From: Phragmites australis | Lineage: Eukaryota; Streptophyta; Magnoliopsida; Poales; Poaceae | Reading direction: 5' to 3' | Assembly: GCF_958298935.1 (NCBI RefSeq) | Contig: NC_084921.1 | Location: forward strand, 42,937,001-43,001,000 | Length of the DNA stretch: 64,000 nt | Part shown: one piece after another, positions 57,381-64,000 of the stretch | Layout of the letters: each line of letters begins with the position of its first letter | Numbering within the stretch: the stretch's first letter is position 1 | The notes under the pieces: model-generated | Databases searched by the model: none | Seen by the model: the letters and a program-made list of their open reading frames with translations, nothing else | What the model was told of the DNA's origin: nothing | Translations under genes and position numbers: made by a program

Positions 57381-59205
57381 AAAACCTACATCTTGATTCC
57401 ATCACACATGGCGTGCAAGCACCACCCTAATCCCACCCCAATCATGTACCACTCACATGTTTTGTACGAGCAGTCGAGCAATACCAAAACCCCATGCACC
57501 CCACATCCGCAACCGACGCCGACGCCGACGCCGACACGACACAATCCAACAGCCGGGGCCGGGGAGGGGAATGGATGCATGGCGGCCAGCACGAAAACGC
57601 CCGCCCGGGCTAACTGGAATGTTTGGTTGCCATGCCGACTCCCCTGCACGGCAGCCCGAGCCCCGACCATGCAGCCGCCGGCGTGCCGACCCCCGGCATC
57701 ATCGGCGCGCGCGCGCGAGCCAAGAACCGCAACAGCCGCCACCTCACGCGCGCTGTTAACCATGGTCCACCGTGCGCCGCGACGGATCCTCTCGGAGTCT
57801 CGAGTCCCGGCTGCGTCGGTTGCTGTCCGATCGTGATAAAACTGCAGTGCCACCACCTGTCCCCGGACTCTGAGACTGGACCCTTTTGGTAATCGTTCGG
57901 CTTCGCAACGCAGCCTTCGCTGACACTACACCATCTGACCATGCACAACACGCGGCGCATGTAAGGTGCAATTTTGTTAGCTTCTGCCCCCACTTTTTTT
58001 TTCTCAGATTGAGAAATTTGTCTTGTGTTGTTGATGTGAATCATGCACGTTATCCGCGTTTGTATGATATTTTGCAAAGGGCCGGTTAGGAATTGCCATT
58101 TTTGAATGGTTACAAGGGGCTATGCATGTTTCTTTCTTTTTCTGTGGGACCGACTAGGGGTAAATGTTAACTTGAACACTATTCAGTGAACATCTTGATT
58201 TGGCAAAGCGAGTCTTCTTCTTCCCCAACCCCAACCGCTCTCCACCGCCACCCTCTCTTACCTTGTCACTCTGGCCGCCCTTTTTCCCCGCCACGGCTGC
58301 TGCTCTAAGTGACCCCTACTGCCAAAATCGCGACATGAGCCACTGAAGACGAGGATCCACATGACCACAGGAATCCATATGCCGTTGTCTCCATTGCTCC
58401 TACTGTGTGGTTACGAGCCCTCCGTTGGGGCTCCATATCCTGCGCTTCGCTGCCGTTGCCCAGTTCTGCCCGGTGATGAGCTCTTGAACTCCCGTGGCCG
58501 GCAACGAGGCTATGAGAGCAAGACAGTGGTATGCTCCTGCTATGCGAACACGTGCATTTGTGAGCACCGGACAGTGGCATGGCTCCGTGCAACATCAAGG
58601 CCATAAAAGAAGAACGAGGCAGCCACAGAAGGTAGCTCGATCAATGGGGGCGATGAGAGAATAAGGGACTCATTTGAAACAGGGAACAATTCAATCTTTT
58701 ATCAAGATGACCGCACAATATCCAGGAGGTCAAAGCAAGCAGAGACATCAAAGACAACTAGGAGGAAAGGATTTGCGTGTGTTGTGTGTGTCAGCGGGTC
58801 TGGTTGAATTCACATGTACTATAGAAAAATTATTAAATCAATAAATCATATAAAAGAGTTGAGTTATTAAGTGTCTAAAATTGTTAAATCTACAAGAAAT
58901 GTTGGATCAACAACAGAAATGTTGGATCAACCCTTTATTAAATAAATCTTTAGGTAATATTGCTTGTAGAAATGTTTAATTAGTAATTCTCTAAAAAAAT
59001 GTTGGGCCAACAAGAAATGTTGAATCAACTCTTGCGAAAAAAATGTTAAACCGACGTGCCTTTAAAAATGTTAAACCGACATGCCTTTAAAAGAGTCCCC
59101 TGGTTGTACGTTTCTGGTTTACATTTTCTACTAGACGTGTCCGTTGCCATAATCACTCCTTTATGACATGCTTAACTTGGAGAACTTAATGCTGTACTGA
59201 CTTTT
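57381..59205. other. Intergenic, GC-rich island at 57.5-57.9 kb, no gene recognised
   Basis: Long frames on both strands at 57386-57856 come from GC-rich sequence with a (GACGCC)n-like repeat near 57512-57535. From about 58850 to 59090 the words AAATGTTGGATCAAC / AAATGTTAAACCGAC recur, a degraded tandem-like repeat. No domain found. Confidence 0.35.
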
Positions 59206-59684
59206 CTTGGTTGAGCTAAACTCTGGGAAAAGTACTTTGGAGTCGTTTTTTGCGACGGTAACAGTAGAGCCGGCCTTCTCATGTGATCCGCATCTCCTTG
59301 AAAAAGCACAGAAAATTGCTAGCCATTTTCTTATGTATTTACCAATATATATTCATTTTCAGGATAGCAGGAACAAAAGTTTTTTTTGCATTTCTAATAA
59401 ATATTACAAAATACCGTGCTCTAAACAGGCCGCTAAAGTACTACTAACACAAGCACCTACTTGCTTTGCCAAGTGTGAAGTGACTAATTGTGCTGGAAAT
59501 GGCAGCGCTGCCGCTGCCAACCGTACACAAATTGACGACCTGGCTTTGTGGAGTTAATGGCACCACATGGCGCCCGGTCCTGGAGGTCCTAAACCCAATT
59601 CAATAGCCGCAGACCGCAGCATCGTCACATGACAGGAACTAATGACCCGGATTAGTTTATGAGATTGCCCAGAGGAATGGGATG
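59206..59684. other. Intergenic, one unrecognised ORF
   Basis: A 116-aa plus-strand frame (59207-59557) has no motif that I know. Nothing else seen. Confidence 0.25.
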
Positions 59685-59940
59685 AGTTTTTAAATAATAT
59701 TAATTTAATGAAACATTATAAAAATATTATGTATTTTTGTAAAATTACAAAAATAGTGACTATCGCCAGAAAAAATGCGACAGACACCCGTTGGTAAGCC
59801 ACATGTGAGGAGTCTGTTGGGACATAAAAGCATATGTCGGTAAATCAATTGTCGACATGTCAGCACTATTTTTGTAACTTTTTTGAAAATACATATATTT
59901 TGTAATTTTTTATTAAATGAACATTATTTAAAAAATCAAC
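59685..59940. mobile_element. 256-bp MITE with long TIRs and 6-bp target duplication
   Basis: The left arm (59685-59760) and the right arm reverse-complemented (59940-59866) share TTTTTAAATAAT, TTAATTTAATGAAACATT / TTCATTTAATAAAAAATT, ATGTATTTT and TTACAAAAATAGTG. Flanks are GGGATG at 59679-59684 and GGGATG at 59941-59946. A central CGACA/TGTCG segment separates the arms. Non-coding. Confidence 0.75.
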
Positions 59941-59946
59941 GGGATG

Positions 59947-62900
59947 GCCTGCTCCCAGCGCCCGAGTGTAATTATTAGGGTCTGCAAGTAAGTCAACAAA
60001 TTGAAAGGGCGAAGAAGTGCTCGCACCGCAACGAAGCCGGGGTGGGTTTACGGGAACTTTACGCTGCTCGATCTCCATTCACAGGACTGACAGATTGGGT
60101 TTGACTAACGAGACCGGCCACCCCTTCACCAAGGGCCAATCTCTCCGTGCATGTCCCCGTCCTTTCGAAAAGAACAGTGCGATGAGGTTGCAATTGCGGT
60201 CGTAAAGTAAAGCTGTGGCCATGGGAACACGGGTGACATGTGTCGCGTTTGGAGTGACCACACGCACGACTCGCAGAAATGATGGACGGGATTTGGGGTT
60301 TGCTGCGTGCGTGCGCAAACCAAGCACCCGGTAGTCAAATTTTAGCGAAACCTGAAGCCAACCGGTGGGTAATTTGGCTCGTGTGATCTGAACGCGGTAG
60401 TTTGGCTTGAAGCAACTCGTATCAGAATGCTCCGTTTCCTTCCCCTTACTCCTTTTTTGTTTATCCAAAGGTAGGGGTTGGAGTACTCGTAGATTACAGT
60501 ACTCTTCCACTAACTAGTCCAATCATGGGACGTGAAACGCCGTGCAGTCTGGACGTGGGATAAGACGGGTGCGAGATCCAACATGGTCCAACATAAGCTG
60601 CTGCCTTTCCCAAACGCCGAAGCTTATCCAGGCCAGGGAGAGAAGGGAGCAGCAAAATCACCACATAAATCTCTAATAACTACTTTAAAATTCTATCTCT
60701 TATAATATTATTATAGTTTTCTTTAATATTATTATAATATTTTTTATTTTTCATCTACAAACTACTCTATTTTTATTTTATATTCCTTTTTCTTATCTTT
60801 TCATACGCACATCCATCCACTGTCAATAGTGTTGCGGTCATTCTCTTCCGTCCACAAATTTGCCATTCATCCCTCCTCATTTTGCCGTAGCTCTATCAAT
60901 ATAGAGGTGAAAACCGACTCTACTTATGGGTATTTGTGGCTAGCCGGCGTCCAAAACATCGTGCCACTTGCTCTGTAGTGTTAGAAACAGACTGTGCTGG
61001 AGTTGGTCTAAACAGACGGCACATACGTAAACTAGCTACTGATAACTGAACTATCCAACAGTGAACTCGTCTCGTGTTACAACCAAAACAAACGGCACAT
61101 ACGTAGTAGAATTCAAGCACGAGCGCACAAACACAGAGCGCTCGCCCTCCGCTGTGGTCTCAACCGTGAAACGAAACAAGCCATGACGCGCACCGAACCA
61201 AACTAGTCTTGGCCCGATCGTGAGCCACGAGCTGGAGGCCACAGGCTCATGGCGACGCGCTTGAACCGGTCGTCTGCCAACTGCTGCGAGCATGCGAGGC
61301 TGCGACCCCTGTACCCCACGGGTGGGGACACGGCGAATCTGGCTGTGCTCCCGTGCCGAATGCCCCACGGCAACGTCCCCCGCCACACGACTCGCGGTCG
61401 GATCACGGGCCAACCCAACGGCACGCACGCCCGGGCGGAGCGCGGGGCATATGTGTGTTTGTTTGTTCATATAGGTTTTTATAAAATTAAAATGTATATT
61501 CTGAATGACTAGAAGTATACTGAGTGAATGTAGTAATTTTAAATAGAAAAATATTTAGTTATATGTGTAGACAAATATAATGACTCTACACCTGCGAATG
61601 CAATGAATATCTGAAAATGTTTAGTTACCAATATGAACAAATAAAATATTTTATACCTGAGAGTAACAAATGGTGGACCGGTTGTAGATGCAATACATCC
61701 ACAAGCCAAACTCTGCAGATAAGCTTCAAACATATCTACCGAATTAGACTCCAACCGAAAAATAATCGTATTTATGGATGCAAGAAGAAACAATATATGC
61801 AAGCAACCAAACGATCTCCTTCGCAAAAATATACGCTCAAGTAGAATGAGGATGCCTCTGATACGAACAACCAAATACGCCTAAGAAAATCGGAAAGATG
61901 CAGATTCCTAACACGCTGCTAGTGCTGAGCTCCCTTCCGTTCCACGACTTGGGCCTCCTTTTGATTGTAAAATTTTCATACAAATTTTGGAGGATTCGTA
62001 CGAATTTTGGAGGATTTCAATCCTTAGAAAATTTTCCTATAAGGGTCTTTTGGAACAAAGAAATTGGTTTGTCAAATTTCTATGAAAATTTTATAAAATA
62101 ACTTCTTTCATAAGAATTTTGAAGGAATATAACAGTCTAATATCATGAAAAATTCTAATGTATCTCTCTCATCTGATTCTTAGGTTTTTCTTGCGCTCCA
62201 TCTAAATGGTTATTCTTGCAATTTTTTGTGTTTTTTTCATTCTATATATTCAATGTGCTAGGACGTTCTTTTTATTCTTATGTTTTCGTAATCCTGCATT
62301 CCAAAAGGCTTTAGTTTGCAGCTGCCTAACTGGTCTCCACTGGCCACCAAATGGGAGCCTTCACGGTGACTCTGCTCCGTTTGTAGTTTTGTGAGTCGCT
62401 ACGGCGACGCAAATAGCAGGCCCCTCGTCGTCTCGACCGGTCATCCGAGCTGGACTGCTAACTGTTCGATGAACAACAATCAGTTGCAGAAAGGACCCAT
62501 GCGGTGGCCCTGGCGCAGTCGTTGCTCCGCTGCAGATGATCCAAGCTCCGACCTGGCATTGGTCTGCTGGAGAACTTCTCGGAAATATAGGACTGACAGA
62601 CGCAGAGCTTGTCAGGAAAGCCTGAGGTCTGAACTTCTGCAGGAGGAAAGACACTCCTGTTGTCTGCATCTGCTAGTACCTCATGTTAAGACGTGAGCGT
62701 GTATTGCAAGGGTTACTGGTGCACCGGATTTTGACCAGAATACTGTGGCTTCAGATTTTGCATGTATCCGCAAAATTACAAAAACCGTATTTATGAGCGC
62801 TGACGCACCAACAGTGGCCTGGGTTCAGGAGGAATCAAACCAAAGAGGAAACGATGAAAAAGGGCAAAGAGAACTGATATCAGAGTACAACGGTAAACCG

Positions 62901-63265
62901 GTGAGAATTAGGAAACGGCCTAGGCACAGCAATCTCAAAATCAAGCTTAATTAATTGATTGATTGATCCATCATTTCATTTCGGAGGATCCGCGAGCGAT
63001 CAAGAAATCGAGCCCGGAGTCTAGGCTCGGATTGTACAATCTATCGCGGCTCCGAAAAGAAGAAAAAAAAACTCCGTTCTTCGTTTCAAGAAGGGAGCAA
63101 AAATTACAGAAACAACGATCAAGAACAACAGCAAACACCTTACAAAACTAGATGAACTGTGAAGAAAGTGCAGTATGGCGAGAGGAGTAGCAGCGCTGGT
63201 AGTAGTTCGTTGCATGTTACTAATTTCATAGTAGAGGCGCGCACGATCAAAGGCGGGATCTTGGC
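59947..63265. other. Intergenic with MITE-like repeats
   Basis: An AT-rich segment at 60650-60790, an AGGATTTCAATCCT / AATTTTGGAGGATT repeat at about 61960-62150, and small ORFs without known domains (60079-60510, 61051-61470, 61539-61874, 62361-62696). Bases from about 62950 upward are probably the 3' UTR of the VQ gene (-). Confidence 0.4.
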
Positions 63266-63979
63266 TCACTCTGACGGCGCCGCCGCGGAGGGGGCCATCT
63301 TGGGCGAGGTGACGGGGAAGAGCGGGAGAAGGCATGGCGGCTCGGCGGCCCTCGGGGAGGGGTGGAGGAAGAACCCCCTCTCGGCGATGGCCGCGCGCTC
63401 GGCCTCCTCGGAATATGACGACGCCGGCGAGCGGTTGAAGGGGTCGCCGGTGAGCGGCGTCACTGGGCTGAGCTTGAGGGACGGGAAGTCCAGCACGCTC
63501 GGTGAGAGGATCTCCGGCGTGGCGACCCTTCGCGGCGACGGCGGCGGGCCCATCGCCAGCGGCGCGATCATCTTGAGGTTCTTGAGGCTGCTCCGCCGCT
63601 CGTACAGCTTGAAAGACGGCTTCTTTGGCCGGCACGACCCGCTTGCCGGCTGGCCACCACAGGTCCCGGCGTTACCGCTGTTGCCCGCGGTTGCTGTCGT
63701 TGTTGAGTCGTGCTTGGTGGGCTGCTCGGCGCCGGTGAGCATCTGGACGACCTGCTTGAAGGAGGACGTGTCGGCCTGGACGAAGGTGGTGGGGAAGGGA
63801 GTGGTGTCGATGGTGCGGGGGACGGGCCTGGGGGACGGTGGGAGGTTGTGCGGTTGGGTACGGTGTTGAGGGTGAGACGGGGAGGTGGAGGACGAGGACG
63901 AAGAAGATGTGGAAGACGAAGGGGAGTTGTTGTCCTGCTGATGAGGCATGGGGAGAAGCTGCTTGGTCGAAACCTCCAT
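63266..63979 (-). CDS. VQ-motif protein, single exon, 237 aa
   Basis: Uninterrupted minus-strand ORF from ATG (63979) to stop (63266). The VQ motif FKQVVQMLTG lies at residues 74-83 (consensus FxxxVQxxTG), following an N-terminal Ser-rich low-complexity region. Downstream, RPKKPSFKLYERRSSLKNLK (117-136) is a basic block. Several SP/TP dipeptides follow (PPSPRR, LSPSV, LSPVTP, HPSPR, TSPK), which are potential MAP-kinase sites. The layout matches the VQ4/VQ11-like group that binds WRKY factors and is phosphorylated by MPK3/MPK6 in immunity and development. Nuclear action is expected. Most plant VQ genes lack introns, as here. No lesion seen. The promoter mostly lies beyond the window end. Confidence 0.9.
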   Translation of the reverse strand: MEVSTKQLLPMPHQQDNNSPSSSTSSSSSSSTSPSHPQHRTQPHNLPPSPRPVPRTIDTTPFPTTFVQADTSSFKQVVQMLTGAEQPTKHDSTTTATAGNSGNAGTCGGQPASGSCRPKKPSFKLYERRSSLKNLKMIAPLAMGPPPSPRRVATPEILSPSVLDFPSLKLSPVTPLTGDPFNRSPASSYSEEAERAAIAERGFFLHPSPRAAEPPCLLPLFPVTSPKMAPSAAAPSE

Positions 63980-64000
63980 TGAGTGTGGGTTTCCTGAGTT

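Noticed and set aside
57386..57856. 156-aa minus and 147-aa plus ORFs
   Set aside because: GC-rich island with simple repeats; both strands open, no motif.

Overview
The window is nuclear DNA from a flowering plant, almost certainly a grass (Poaceae). The reasons are GC-rich 5' exons followed by AT-rich introns, grass-type repeats (solo LTR, Helitrons, a Mutator-like element, MITEs), and plastid DNA with the rps12/trnV-GAC/rrn16/ndhB content of the inverted repeat. I cannot name the species. A panicoid grass is only a guess from the LTR sequences.

Layout. Positions 1-23.9 kb are repeats: a retroelement ORF1 fragment (1-878), a GA-rich microsatellite (1.6-2.0 kb), Helitron pieces (3.7-5.8 kb), a short TIR element (6.07-7.15 kb), a degenerate Mutator-like element of about 10.2 kb (8.5-18.7 kb) and an LTR remnant (19.5-20.4 kb). 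The element at 8.5-18.7 kb carries a transposase pseudogene, a plant-mobile-domain pseudogene and a third coiled-coil ORF. Positions 23.9-30.5 kb hold two apparently intact convergent genes: a DUF506/PDDEXK-like gene (+) and a Raf-like MAPKKK kinase gene (-).

Positions 33.9-54.2 kb hold four genes that all show damage: a dihydroorotase gene (+, de novo pyrimidine synthesis), a pentatricopeptide-repeat gene (-, frameshifted), fragments of an ARM-repeat gene resembling Integrator subunit 7 (-), and a chloroplast-type S4 RNA-binding protein gene (+). Intron 2 of the dihydroorotase gene holds about 3.5 kb of nuclear plastid DNA (NUPT) with shuffled block order, and that plastid DNA runs up to the splice acceptor of exon 3. 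Its intron 3 holds a complete-looking 0.5 kb Helitron. A nested DNA transposon / solo LTR pair (45.1-48.9 kb) separates the ARM-repeat fragments from the S4 gene. Positions 54-63 kb are mostly intergenic with MITEs. The last gene (63.27-63.98 kb, -) is an intact single-exon VQ-motif protein.

How it fits together. No operon-like organisation is expected or seen. The clearest biological signal is the contrast between intact genes (DUF506, kinase, VQ) and the block of decaying genes, as expected when one copy of a duplicated region is being lost in a polyploid or paleopolyploid grass. The plastid insertion, the Mutator-like element and several genes all show mutations of the kind left by cytosine deamination. 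Exon calls were made by eye from splice sites, reading-frame continuity and remembered family sequences. No search was run.
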